Origin: a virus
Virus record (IMG/VR): IMGVR_UViG_3300041809_000655
Location: 1 to 44,716 of that record
Direction: 5' to 3' (one strand)
DNA: 44,716 nucleotides
This document shows, piece by piece, positions 1 through 7,198 of this stretch. Position numbers and translations under genes: made by a program. The notes beneath the pieces were generated by a model, which did not search any database, was not told the DNA's origin, and was given only the letters and a program-made list of their open reading frames with translations. Numbering within the stretch: the first letter of the stretch is position 1; every line of letters starts with the position of its first letter.

Positions 1-549
1 GTGTTCTTTACGGGCCGTATTGACCTCGCTATCACTGACACCACTGGTGACTGGATACTCGACCACAAATCCGCTTATCAATTCGGCTCCAACTTCACCG
101 CCGACATGATGTCCTCACCACAATTCATCGGCTATGCGTGGGAATTTAAACAATACTACGGCCACCTTCCCGCTGGCTACATCATCAATGCATTTCGACC
201 ACGTTCACCGGTTAAAAATGCTGCTTATGACACATCACTGTTATGGCGCACAACTGGTAAAGACCCCGACTTCATCCGTTTGCAAAAACATATCTCACAG
301 CAAGACCTTGACGAATGGGAACAGAACACATTTAGTTTGCTTGAAGAAGTGATGTATCACTATAGTCGTGGCACATTTGGAAAACACAAGAAATCCTGCG
401 TCGGCAAATACGGCAAATGCCAGTTTTACGAACTCTGTAATGAAGTCGCGCCAGAGTATCGTGATGCCTACCTCGCCGGTGCGAATTTTATGGATAATAC
501 CTGGTCAGCTTTAAACAAACCCGAACAAAGAAAGGAACCTGTAACATGA
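1..549 (+). CDS. PD-(D/E)XK nuclease, RecB/Cas4-like, C-terminal part (continues from 44085)
   Basis: This is the C-terminal half of a nuclease that begins at 44085 and is cut by the contig ends; joined, it has 360 residues. The catalytic core is visible here: GRID (D186 of the full protein), then D199-H-K201, the D...(D/E)xK signature, followed by a QxxxY motif (QFIGY), as in RecB-family nucleases. Near the end three cysteines (C311, C318, C324) and C23 at the N-terminus match the split four-cysteine Fe-S pattern of AddB and Cas4 nucleases. The likely role is 5'-3' exonuclease work in recombination with the Sak4-like ATPase at 858. The GTG at position 1 is an internal codon, not a start. The stop overlaps the next ATG (ATGA). 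Confidence 0.85.
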   Translation: MFFTGRIDLAITDTTGDWILDHKSAYQFGSNFTADMMSSPQFIGYAWEFKQYYGHLPAGYIINAFRPRSPVKNAAYDTSLLWRTTGKDPDFIRLQKHISQQDLDEWEQNTFSLLEEVMYHYSRGTFGKHKKSCVGKYGKCQFYELCNEVAPEYRDAYLAGANFMDNTWSALNKPEQRKEPVT

Positions 550-854
550 ACCTACAAGAGCAAATACAAAACGAAATAGAAAATTTGGAAAAACGAAAAA
601 AAATATATCAAGCTGTTAAGGAAAACTTGGTAAATATAAAGTTTACTACACAAAGTTCTGACAGTTTTTATATGTCAGCTGACTCCAACTATGTAGATAT
701 TAACTCACCAACGCGTGAAGAAGCAAAACTAATTGTAGAAGGCACTCCCGATTTACAATGGGAAAGTTCTACCCCCGAATTTTTTCTCTGTTACACTGCA
801 AAGGAAAGCAATTTTGATGGTCGAAAACTACGTCTTTGGGCGGTGAAAGGTTAA
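546..854 (+). CDS. Hypothetical protein, 102 aa
   Basis: I do not recognise this protein. The start overlaps the nuclease stop by four bases (ATGA), so it is likely co-translated. Residues 1-27 are charged and probably helical or coiled coil (EQIQNEIENLEKRKK); the rest looks like a small mixed alpha/beta domain ending in a basic strand. It lies between the Fe-S nuclease and the Sak4-like ATPase, so an accessory role in phage recombination is possible, but this rests only on position. Confidence 0.7.
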   Translation: MNLQEQIQNEIENLEKRKKIYQAVKENLVNIKFTTQSSDSFYMSADSNYVDINSPTREEAKLIVEGTPDLQWESSTPEFFLCYTAKESNFDGRKLRLWAVKG

Positions 855-857
855 CAT

Positions 858-1595
858 ATGCCTATAACCCTTCCCACAGAACCATCAAAGGTCACACGAC
901 GTGACCCGCGCCTATTGCTACTATATGGTCAGCAAAAACTCGGCAAATCAACCTGGCTTTCGGAACTCCCCGGACGCCATATGGTAATCAGCACCGACCC
1001 TCGTGGTTGGGAATACATCGGCGGTTATCATGTGCAAGTGAATAACATGCTTGAATACTGTCAAGCCGCCGACCTTATCAAGAAAGCAACACCGCGGTAT
1101 GATTTCGTCGGCATTGACACCATTGATTTGATCGACGATTGGAGTAAAGAAGAGGCGACTCGCTTATACAAGGCGTCGCCGATTGGCAAGAACTTCCTCG
1201 GCACAAGTATCGTAAACGATCTCTCAAAAGGTGGTGGCTACCCACTCTATTGGGAAGTGTTCAATAAGGTCATCACCGGCTTGCTTGGTCTTGCCGAACA
1301 AGTAATCATCATTGGCCATATACGCGACAAGCTCATCGGTCAAATCGCCGGTCAAACCGAAGTATTCTCAAAAGACCTTGCTCTCACTGGTAAAGTTTGT
1401 TCAATGCTTACATCAACTGTGGACACCACCGGCTATATCACTCGCAAGGACAACAACATCCTTGTCAACTTTCAAACCCATGAGCTTATTACCAATGGCT
1501 CACGTTGCCCGCATCTCAAAGGTAAAAACTTCACCATGAAGGATAAGTTTGACTGGAGCGTGATCTTTCCTGATTGGTATGAAACACATAAGTAG
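858..1595 (+). CDS. Sak4-like RecA-fold ATPase (phage recombination)
   Basis: A 245-residue P-loop ATPase. The Walker A motif is GQQKLGKST (residues 24-32), preceded by a hydrophobic strand (LLLLY), and the Walker B-like strand is YDFVGIDTID (81-90). The length, the early Walker A and the position beside a RecB/Cas4-type exonuclease fit the Sak4 group of phage single-strand annealing/RecA-like proteins (AAA_24-type domain). Proteins of this group bind single-stranded DNA and promote annealing or exchange, often together with a phage SSB; a candidate SSB lies at 2540. It follows the preceding gene after three bases. Confidence 0.75.
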   Translation: MPITLPTEPSKVTRRDPRLLLLYGQQKLGKSTWLSELPGRHMVISTDPRGWEYIGGYHVQVNNMLEYCQAADLIKKATPRYDFVGIDTIDLIDDWSKEEATRLYKASPIGKNFLGTSIVNDLSKGGGYPLYWEVFNKVITGLLGLAEQVIIIGHIRDKLIGQIAGQTEVFSKDLALTGKVCSMLTSTVDTTGYITRKDNNILVNFQTHELITNGSRCPHLKGKNFTMKDKFDWSVIFPDWYETHK

Positions 1596-1603
1596 AATAA
1601 AGT

Positions 1604-1771
1604 ATGAAGCTATGTCACTATCGCCACGATGAAGTATGTTTCGACGACGGGGAATGTCCCTGTTGTCAACTATTAGATGAGATAAAAGATAATGAAAACG
1701 AAATTAACAATCTTCAAAATGAAGTTTCTCGTTTAGAAACAGAAATAGAAGAATTAAAGAGTTCTATATGA
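1604..1771 (+). CDS. Small Cys-rich/coiled-coil protein, 55 aa
   Basis: This short ORF fills the gap after the Sak4-like gene. The first 21 residues hold five cysteines (C4, C12, C18, C20, C21) and two histidines in a zinc-knuckle-like arrangement. Residues 24-52 form an acidic heptad-like stretch (EIKDNENEINNLQNEVSRL), a likely coiled coil. Its TGA overlaps the next ATG (ATGA), which supports real translation. The function is unknown; a small metal-binding oligomeric adaptor is possible. Confidence 0.6.
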   Translation: MKLCHYRHDEVCFDDGECPCCQLLDEIKDNENEINNLQNEVSRLETEIEELKSSI

Positions 1772-2127
1772 TCACCCAATATCTCGAAATCCACCACGAC
1801 AAGGACAACAGTCGCAACCTTGTCCCCATCGAATCAATCGGCGGTGTTGCAGAGGTGCATATTGAAGAAAACGTGCTTGAAGCAGGACAACACGTCAAGC
1901 GCGACATTCTCAAGACACGCATCCTTATCAACAACGTTCCTTTTCTCGTCAAAGAAACCTACGACGACATCAAGAAACAAATCAACATGGCTCGTTGGAA
2001 ACTTGACGAAGTGAAAGAACAGCGAATTGAACTCATTGTAAACTGGCCAGAACCGAAACCAACATGGTATCAATGTCTATTGAAAGGAAAACAAAAAGAA
2101 ACAAATCAACATGGCTCGTATGACTAA
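1768..2127 (+). CDS. Hypothetical protein, 119 aa
   Basis: Unrecognised. It starts in an ATGA overlap with the preceding 55-aa ORF and its last 17 bases overlap the next gene. Residues 1-65 look like beta strands with acidic residues; 65-95 are probably helical (TYDDIKKQINMARWKLDEVK). The region carries basic recombination genes on both sides, so a DNA-metabolism accessory role is possible only by context. Confidence 0.65.
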   Translation: MITQYLEIHHDKDNSRNLVPIESIGGVAEVHIEENVLEAGQHVKRDILKTRILINNVPFLVKETYDDIKKQINMARWKLDEVKEQRIELIVNWPEPKPTWYQCLLKGKQKETNQHGSYD

Positions 2128-2482
2128 CAACAGACAGCCCCCCGACATGCCATCACCTGACGATCTCCGCCGTGCCACAGCCTATGCACTGAAAAACTCG
2201 AAATGGGCAAGTGGTGCAGTTGAAGAACCGCGCCTTTCTGACGAGGACAAAGCACGTATGCGTCTCGAAGAATTCGTGGTTAAAACAATGAAAACATGCT
2301 CTGAGGTAAAACGCCTCGACGAAGAAAAAACTGGCTTGCCGTTTGATGAAGTCGCAATGTCACGGCTTGTGATGTCACTGTTCCAAGACTTCACAAACAA
2401 CGAATCAAAAGAAGCGTTGCGATTTATGCTCTCAATGGTTCATACTGGCCTTGTTATAGACGCCCTGAAAGAACTACCTTAA
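2111..2482 (+). CDS. Hypothetical protein, 123 aa
   Basis: Unrecognised, mostly helical protein. The ATG lies inside the 3' end of the previous gene; that gene ends in a Lys/Gln-rich tail and the sequence AAAGGAAAAC about 25 bases upstream is the only purine-rich stretch. The charged N-terminal half (DDLRRATAYALKNSK) and the C-terminal LVMSLFQDF helix give no family match I can name. Confidence 0.65.
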   Translation: MARMTNNRQPPDMPSPDDLRRATAYALKNSKWASGAVEEPRLSDEDKARMRLEEFVVKTMKTCSEVKRLDEEKTGLPFDEVAMSRLVMSLFQDFTNNESKEALRFMLSMVHTGLVIDALKELP

Positions 2483-2487
2483 TACTT

Positions 2488-2505
2488 TCGTGCTATGTGG
2501 CACGA
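2488..2505 (+). other. Small hairpin upstream of the SSB-like gene
   Basis: TCGTGC and GCACGA pair as six base pairs around the loop TATGTG in the 57-base gap before the gene at 2540. No T-run follows, so it is more likely an RNA-processing or stability element than an intrinsic terminator. Confidence 0.3.
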
Positions 2506-2539
2506 GAAACAAAAGTAAACAAGAATAAAACAAAAGCAT

Positions 2540-3016
2540 ATGAAAGACGAACAAATTGACACAACAAACCCCTTGGACGTGGATGTTTCCAATCTGGACA
2601 CTTCCTTTCCTCTGGTTAAATCCGGCGCACTTGCAGAGGTGAAGCTAACAAAGGTCACACTGCTCAACAACGCCGCCAACACGCTCTCTATTGAAATAGA
2701 GAGTCTCGCAGAACTTCCCGGACAAGAAGAAGGTAAGACCTTCCCAGCGGGACATAAGTTCTACGGTAACATCAACACCGAGCCAACCGGCGAATCCAAC
2801 TGGGACATCATCAAGCGCGGCTTTGCGGAGTTTGTGCAATTCACGGGACAGTCTGTGACGATCCGGCAAGCTCGTGAGAATTCAGGACAATTCCAAGGTA
2901 TCACCGGCACGATTCGTGTCGGTCTCCGTCCTGCTGGAACCGGCAAAGACGGTGTCTATCGCAAGGCGCAGAACCAAGTCGCCGAGTGGATCAAGAAACA
3001 ATCATCAACGAACTAA
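2540..3016 (+). CDS. Possible SSB-like protein (158 aa)
   Basis: A 158-residue protein with an acidic N-terminus (DTTNPLDVDVSNLDTSFPLV), then a strand-rich core from about 27 to 135 (AEVKLTKVTLLNNAANTLSI, then FPAGHKFYGNI) resembling the small OB-fold/DUF669-like proteins phages encode next to Sak4-type recombinases. The C-terminus is basic. An ssDNA-binding role would complete the nuclease, annealase and SSB set, but I cannot confirm the fold by eye. It is preceded by a purine-rich leader (AATAAAACAAAAGCAT) and a hairpin. Confidence 0.45.
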   Translation: MKDEQIDTTNPLDVDVSNLDTSFPLVKSGALAEVKLTKVTLLNNAANTLSIEIESLAELPGQEEGKTFPAGHKFYGNINTEPTGESNWDIIKRGFAEFVQFTGQSVTIRQARENSGQFQGITGTIRVGLRPAGTGKDGVYRKAQNQVAEWIKKQSSTN

Positions 3017-3019
3017 TCT

Positions 3020-3217
3020 ATGAATACACTACAGAAAGCACCGACAAATTATGATATGGAATTATCATCATCACAACATCCTACAACAAAAGAGGCACTT
3101 CAAATAAAGAAAGCTACCCTTGAAGTGAAACTTGAGAAGGTTAACAAAGCACTCAAGTTTTTTGAAGAGAACCCCAAGATTGAAGAAGGTTTCACACTGC
3201 TTCAACAAACCATATAA
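3020..3217 (+). CDS. Small coiled-coil protein, 65 aa
   Basis: Starts three bases after the SSB-like gene. Residues 23-50 are a lysine/glutamate-rich helix (ALQIKKATLEVKLEKVNKAL) with heptad spacing of Leu, Ile and Val, so a short coiled coil is likely. No function can be assigned. It ends the recombination block; a hairpin and the first dispersed palindrome follow. Confidence 0.6.
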   Translation: MNTLQKAPTNYDMELSSSQHPTTKEALQIKKATLEVKLEKVNKALKFFEENPKIEEGFTLLQQTI

Positions 3218-3273
3218 CCACCCAGGTGCACGTGCTTGTTACGTCGCGTCAACGCAACAGGGTTACACCTACG

Positions 3274-3299
3274 GCTGACCGGTGCACGTGACGGTCAGC
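3274..3299 (+). terminator. Hairpin after the recombination block, possible terminator
   Basis: GCTGACCG (3274-3281) and CGGTCAGC (3292-3299) form a perfect eight-base-pair stem around a ten-base loop. TATTTCTC follows, a weak U-rich tail. The loop contains GTGCACGTG, which also occurs at 3226-3234. It sits in the 120-base gap between two transcription blocks, so termination or attenuation is plausible. Confidence 0.45.
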
Positions 3300-3313
3300 T
3301 ATTTCTCTCGTGA

Positions 3314-3330
3314 GATTCACAATGTGAATA
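3314..3330 (+). repeat. Dispersed palindrome, site 1
   Basis: GATTCACA-A-TGTGAATA, one mismatch from the consensus. It ends seven bases before the ATG of the acidic micro-ORF at 3338, in the place where a Shine-Dalgarno sequence would be expected. Confidence 0.85.
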
Positions 3331-3337
3331 TAACTAT

Positions 3338-3403
3338 ATGCCAGAAGGCGAAACAGATGAAGATGGAAATGACTGCACAGATGATATTGAAGACGAGCTA
3401 TGA
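3338..3403 (+). CDS. Acidic micro-ORF, 21 aa
   Basis: An ORF of 21 codons coding for an extremely acidic peptide (ten Asp/Glu, one Cys, two Thr, no Lys or Arg). It begins right after palindrome site 1 and its stop overlaps the next start (ATGA), so it looks like the first member of a coupled set of three: acidic peptide, membrane peptide, ATP-grasp ligase. It could be a leader peptide or a substrate of the ligase; no family is known to me. Confidence 0.4.
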   Translation: MPEGETDEDGNDCTDDIEDEL

Positions 3404-3483
3404 ACCCAAACACCACTTTCATGCTATTCATACTAGCACTTATTCTAATAGCATTACTTAACACCTGGAGGAACGAAGAATGA
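3400..3483 (+). CDS. Single-pass membrane micro-protein, 27 aa
   Basis: Starts in an ATGA overlap with the acidic micro-ORF and ends in an ATGA overlap with the ATP-grasp gene. Residues 6-21 are one hydrophobic segment (TFMLFILALILIALL) followed by a charged tail (NTWRNEE), so an inner-membrane peptide with a short cytoplasmic or periplasmic tail is expected. The GGAGGAACG sequence inside its 3' end is a good Shine-Dalgarno for the ligase gene downstream. Confidence 0.5.
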   Translation: MNPNTTFMLFILALILIALLNTWRNEE

Positions 3484-4721
3484 AAATCTCAGTAATCGAG
3501 CCTGGCGGACTTAACATCGAACTCGCCATCCTATTCGCCAGCAAAGGTCACGACGTTGGCTACTACAGCGAGTTTCGAGAAGCCTTCCCTGCTGGCATAA
3601 GGGAAAAAATGGGCACGGGTTTTCCCGGCGTTACCCGTTTCATCATGATCTCCGAAGCACTTGAACATGGTGACATTATCATTTGTCCCGACACCTACTC
3701 TCAAGACTACCTCGCGCTTGCACGTAAATATAGCAAACCCACATGGGGTGCAGGACATGCCGAACGGCTTGAACAAGACCGTTTGTTCGGCAAGCAAATG
3801 TTCAAATCGCTTGGTTTACCCGTTGGAAAATACTACCACGGCACAGGCGTCGATGAACTTGAATACTGTCTTAAACATAATAAAGACCTCTACATCAAGT
3901 TTCCCGGCGCTTTTCGTGGCACAATGGAAACAAAGCATCACTATGACTGGCAGAAAACAAAGCGTGAGTGGTGGGGACAGCTTCTCTCTGACCTAGGACC
4001 AGAAATGGACAAGATTAACTGGCTTGCCGAAGAACCAGTTGACAACGTTATGGAAGTTGCGGTTGACCAGATGAACATATTAGGCATCGGTAGCCTACCC
4101 ACCTTAATCGGCATCGAAGCAAAGGACGTTGCTTATCTAGGTAAGATATTTAACACTGTTCCACCTATTCTACAGTATACAACCGACGCTCTTACACCCT
4201 TCCTACGTTCCTGTCAAGCTAAAACATTCTTCTCGCCGGAAGGTTTCATCACCAAAGACAAGAAATTCATTCTTAGTGATCCTTGTCTACGCACCGGTCA
4301 TCCTGTAAGTTCTGTGCAATTAAAAATCTACGGAAATTTATGTGAATATATGTGTCGTGCTGCATTAAACAACCTACCTGAGGGGTTCCTCATCAAGCCG
4401 ACACACACCTATGGCATCGCACTCGAAATAGAATCCGAGGCGTTGGACGATTCATGGCTCGAAGTTCAATTTGATCCGAAGCGGCGCAAGAACGTGCATT
4501 TGCAATGCGCTCGACAGGACGGTGATGCTTACTTTGTCATCCCGAAAGCCTTTCTTGCCGCGACGATTGTTGGTCTCGGCAACACAATAGAAGCCGCCGA
4601 AAAAGAAGTGCATGATACTCTCAAAGACTTTTCATGTGAAGGTATTCACTATGATCTCGATGCTTTGAATGGTATCAAGGAACAAATGAAACTTGGAAAA
4701 ACAGTTGGTATTAACTTTTAA
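3480..4721 (+). CDS. ATP-grasp ligase, PurD-like, unknown substrate
   Basis: 413 residues. The N-terminus (KISVIEPGGLNIELAILFAS) looks like the Rossmann-type pre-ATP-grasp domain of PurD/biotin carboxylase-type enzymes. RLFGKQMFKSLGLPV (about 100-114) resembles the conserved segment entering the ATP-grasp fold (compare K-x-x-M-x-x-x-G-I-P), followed by YIKFPGAFRGT as a possible ATP-binding lysine strand and glycine turn, and FSPEGFITKDKKFILSDP where family members carry metal ligands. Such enzymes join a carboxylate to an amine or thiol through an acyl phosphate. The substrate is unknown: nucleotide, DNA base or peptide modification are all open. It has a strong SD (GGAGGAACG) and is coupled to the two micro-ORFs upstream. 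Confidence 0.65.
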   Translation: MKISVIEPGGLNIELAILFASKGHDVGYYSEFREAFPAGIREKMGTGFPGVTRFIMISEALEHGDIIICPDTYSQDYLALARKYSKPTWGAGHAERLEQDRLFGKQMFKSLGLPVGKYYHGTGVDELEYCLKHNKDLYIKFPGAFRGTMETKHHYDWQKTKREWWGQLLSDLGPEMDKINWLAEEPVDNVMEVAVDQMNILGIGSLPTLIGIEAKDVAYLGKIFNTVPPILQYTTDALTPFLRSCQAKTFFSPEGFITKDKKFILSDPCLRTGHPVSSVQLKIYGNLCEYMCRAALNNLPEGFLIKPTHTYGIALEIESEALDDSWLEVQFDPKRRKNVHLQCARQDGDAYFVIPKAFLAATIVGLGNTIEAAEKEVHDTLKDFSCEGIHYDLDALNGIKEQMKLGKTVGINF

Positions 4722-4725
4722 TCTT

Positions 4726-4893
4726 ATGGATATAATATACGACGATTTCAAACGTTGGTGGATTGATGTAGGACAAACTGTTCCACCTCTCGATAAAATG
4801 TCTCAACCAGAGCGTGATAACCTAGAACTACTCGCTTTTGAAATATGGAAAACCGCTTACGAAAAAGAAGAAAATGAGAATAAACCCGAATGA
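4726..4893 (+). CDS. Hypothetical protein, 55 aa
   Basis: I choose the ATG at 4726 (MDIIYDDFKRWWIDVG), just after the ligase stop, instead of the upstream in-frame ATG at 4693, which would lie inside the ligase gene. The protein is a small acidic helical domain with tryptophans at 12, 13 and 43 or nearby. Its last 20 bases overlap the ParB-like gene. Function unknown. Confidence 0.55.
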   Translation: MDIIYDDFKRWWIDVGQTVPPLDKMSQPERDNLELLAFEIWKTAYEKEENENKPE

Positions 4894-6082
4894 TATAGTA
4901 GTCAACGAACGCCAACGCATTGACATTGGCAATCTCGACGAACTATGTGATAGCATTAAGCGTCTCGGACAACTACAAGCCGTTCTTGTCGAACGACGTT
5001 TTAACGATCTGCGTGTTCTCGAATACCATCTTGTCGACGGCTTTCGACGTCTCGCTGCAATTAAAAAACTTGACTTGCCTGTAATCGAATGTATCGAGAA
5101 GGAAAACCTTTCCGAACTTCAACGTCAAGAGATGGAACTTGAAGCAGACACCAAACGCAAGGATCGCACATGGCAAGAACGTTGTCTTGCATACCTAAAA
5201 CTCCACAAACTAAAGGGCTTCGGCGACCGCACATGGAGTCAAGAAAAGCTCGCTGACGTCCTCGGCAAATCAGTTGGCCATGTTAACGAAACTCTCTCTG
5301 TCGCTCGCACATTAGAACGCACCAAAACTCAAGACGATGACTGGAGCAAAGGTCTCTGGGGATGTGAGACCTTCCACAACGCCTGTCAATACATCGCTCT
5401 CCGTTGCGAAGATGCATTTTATACTGAAATCTTACGCCGTAAGAAAGAACGTGATCTTGCTACTGGTATGGCAAAGCCCGCCTCATGTGAGATTCAAAGT
5501 GTGAATCCAACTGAGGAATTATTCACTGTTCCAACACGCAAAGTGCAATGGAACAAGCGTGTGCCAGAACAAGATGAATGTAAGGCGGCTTTAGCGTTCC
5601 TTCCTATGGAAGATGATGAACTTAAACTTCTTCATCCTGAAGGTTGTGCTATAATATGGCTCAAACATCTTGATTCTTGGTTAGTTGAAAGAAATTGTCT
5701 TGAAAGCAACGAAAATGATTGTTTAGCCTTTCCCATCATCTGGAATATCCTACAAGGTGAACAAATTGCAAACTCTCCTTTTCAATTGTCCTACCGTCTC
5801 GGCTTATTCACTTGGCGCAGCGGCTATAAATCACCCTTCCCAACACCAAAGCCCGCGGTCTTCACCGAATACATGCCACCAGAACAGGACTGGATACCAC
5901 CGAAGGCTGTTTTACAAATGCTTGACTACATCTCCCAAGAAGGTGACAAAATCTGGCTACCATTCGGTGGCCCCATCGTTGACGTGTATCGCGCAGGTCG
6001 TATACCTATCTGGCAGGGTGAAGACGATGAAAAAATAAAAGCTGACTTCATTAAACAATTCGGAAAGGTTGACTTCATATGA
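4874..6082 (+). CDS. ParB-like DNA-binding protein with degenerate methyltransferase-like C-terminus
   Basis: The start at 4874 (MRINPNDIVV) begins exactly at a typical ParB domain; the earlier in-frame ATG would add a Lys-rich leader inside the previous gene. Residues 1-75 form the ParB/Srx domain with the box G56-F-R-R59. Residues 121-145 (WSQEKLADVLGKSVGHVNET) are a KorB/Spo0J-type helix-turn-helix. Residues 245-385 resemble the second half of ParB-fused DNA methylases: LHPEGCAIIW, then FPIIWNIL, then GDKIWLPFGG where active enzymes have VLDPF-GSG. No DPPY-type motif is present and the Asp of DPF is replaced, so catalysis is unlikely. No parA gene occurs. One palindrome (site 2) lies inside the gene between the HTH and the C-terminal domain. 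Confidence 0.75.
   Translation: MRINPNDIVVNERQRIDIGNLDELCDSIKRLGQLQAVLVERRFNDLRVLEYHLVDGFRRLAAIKKLDLPVIECIEKENLSELQRQEMELEADTKRKDRTWQERCLAYLKLHKLKGFGDRTWSQEKLADVLGKSVGHVNETLSVARTLERTKTQDDDWSKGLWGCETFHNACQYIALRCEDAFYTEILRRKKERDLATGMAKPASCEIQSVNPTEELFTVPTRKVQWNKRVPEQDECKAALAFLPMEDDELKLLHPEGCAIIWLKHLDSWLVERNCLESNENDCLAFPIIWNILQGEQIANSPFQLSYRLGLFTWRSGYKSPFPTPKPAVFTEYMPPEQDWIPPKAVLQMLDYISQEGDKIWLPFGGPIVDVYRAGRIPIWQGEDDEKIKADFIKQFGKVDFI
5491..5507 (+). repeat. Dispersed palindrome, site 2 (inside the ParB-like gene)
   Basis: GATTCAAA-G-TGTGAATC, one mismatch. It lies in the linker region of the ParB-like coding sequence, which is the only site in the forward arm that is not between genes. Confidence 0.75.
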
Positions 6083-6237
6083 AAGAAGATGTTTTGATTT
6101 TTAATGTCAAGGTTGGTGAAATCGTTAAAGAAGTAGATGGTATTTATGTTTTTTATCCAACACCTAATAATGGTGCTTTTACTTCTTGGGTATTAAATCA
6201 GATTATTAAAAGGCTAGATGATTTAAATAAAATATGA
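6079..6237 (+). CDS. Hypothetical protein, 52 aa
   Basis: Starts in an ATGA overlap with the ParB-like gene and ends in an ATGA overlap with the Lar-like gene. The N-terminal half is strand-rich (VLIFNVKVGEIVKEVDGIYV), the C-terminal half helical (WVLNQIIKRLDDLNK). Both overlaps argue that it is translated. No family recognised. Confidence 0.6.
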   Translation: MKEDVLIFNVKVGEIVKEVDGIYVFYPTPNNGAFTSWVLNQIIKRLDDLNKI

Positions 6238-6434
6238 CACTCAAACCCTGTCCTTTCTGTTCCTCAATCGACGTCCTACCACGTTTCTCCGGCTCGTATT
6301 ACTTTGTTCAATGCACACAATGTCTTGCGCGTGGCCCTGCAATAGCGTCATTTGAAGAAGATGACAAATACGAAAAACAAAAAGCGATTGATTTGTGGAA
6401 TCAGTTTAAAAACGCAACAAAAGAAAAAAAATGA
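6234..6434 (+). CDS. Lar-like zinc-ribbon protein (restriction alleviation family)
   Basis: 66 residues with the Lar-type signature: LKPCPFC (C6, C9), then C27-x-x-C30, a Gly-Pro after the second knuckle (ARGP), and a C-terminal AIDLWN motif. Rac prophage Lar lowers type I restriction, and proteins of this family are common in phages as possible anti-restriction factors. It is placed between the ParB-like gene and the Dam-type methylase, overlapping both neighbours, which fits a DNA-protection function. Cytoplasmic. Confidence 0.75.
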   Translation: MTLKPCPFCSSIDVLPRFSGSYYFVQCTQCLARGPAIASFEEDDKYEKQKAIDLWNQFKNATKEKK

Positions 6435-6898
6435 AAAAGAACCCTGATCTGGTAACACGCGCTGACGTCCTTAACAGTAGTAAAGAGGAAGATTGGCCTA
6501 CGAACCAAGAATGGTTCAACGAATGGAATAGTGAATTCCACTTCACACTCGATGCTGCTGCCAATCATGTTAATCATAAATGTGCTAAATACTACACCGT
6601 TGAAACCAGCGGCTTGACAAACACATGGCATGGCGAACGTGTTTTCATTAACCCTCCATATAACAACATGTATGAATGGGTCAAGAAAGCTCACGATGAG
6701 TGTTTTACAAACGGTGTCTTTTCTGTCATGTTCGGCCCCGTTCGCACACAGAACAACTATTGGCATGACTTTGTATGGGATGAGACAATACACCGCTTTC
6801 GGCCCTGCGTTTCAGTTCGTTTTCTAAGACGTATGCAATTTGCCGACAGCGCGGGTGCGTGTCCGTTTGGTTTAATGTTACTAATTCATCAACCGTAA
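6431..6898 (+). CDS. dam: Phage DNA N6-adenine methyltransferase (Dam-type)
   Basis: 155 residues matching the phage N6-adenine methyltransferase family: DWPTNQEWFNEWNSEFHFTL near residue 21, the DAA motif at 41-43, and the catalytic NPPY at 74-77, followed by WVKKAHDE. It should methylate adenine in double-stranded DNA with S-adenosylmethionine, probably to protect phage DNA or mark it; the target site cannot be read from sequence. It overlaps the Lar-like gene by four bases (ATGA). Confidence 0.85.
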   Translation: MKKNPDLVTRADVLNSSKEEDWPTNQEWFNEWNSEFHFTLDAAANHVNHKCAKYYTVETSGLTNTWHGERVFINPPYNNMYEWVKKAHDECFTNGVFSVMFGPVRTQNNYWHDFVWDETIHRFRPCVSVRFLRRMQFADSAGACPFGLMLLIHQP

Positions 6899-6904
6899 AA
6901 AATT

Positions 6905-7198
6905 ATGAATACCGATCAATTAAAAGAAATAATTAACTTACTGAATAACACAACTGTTCAAGCCAAAACAGCTTTTTTCGTTTGGCTTGGGTATAACTTA
7001 CTTGTTGACTTGTTAGTCGAAGGTTCAATTTTATTTGTTATTGTATACATAACACGAACAATAAGCAACCACTTTTTTGACAATAACTGTTTGTATGAAT
7101 TATATCAAACAGCACGAAAAAAAGTTGGAAAAGAACCAACAAGAAATGTTTGGAGTTTTGAAGTAAAAGAAGTCATAAACCTTCTTGAGAAGAAATGA
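6905..7198 (+). CDS. Membrane protein, 97 aa
   Basis: A small protein with hydrophobic stretches at about residues 22-37 (AFFVWLGYNLLVDLLV) and 40-51 (SILFVIVYITRT), probably one or two membrane passes, then a charged soluble C-terminus. The sequence is notably A+T-rich compared with neighbouring genes. The last bases overlap the next start (ATGA). Possible roles such as superinfection exclusion cannot be distinguished. Confidence 0.6.
   Translation: MNTDQLKEIINLLNNTTVQAKTAFFVWLGYNLLVDLLVEGSILFVIVYITRTISNHFFDNNCLYELYQTARKKVGKEPTRNVWSFEVKEVINLLEKK

Noticed and set aside
1-98. Biological terminal repeats (fixed genome ends)
   Set aside because: The repeat is short, lies in the middle of an intact gene frame and fits an assembly k-mer overlap.
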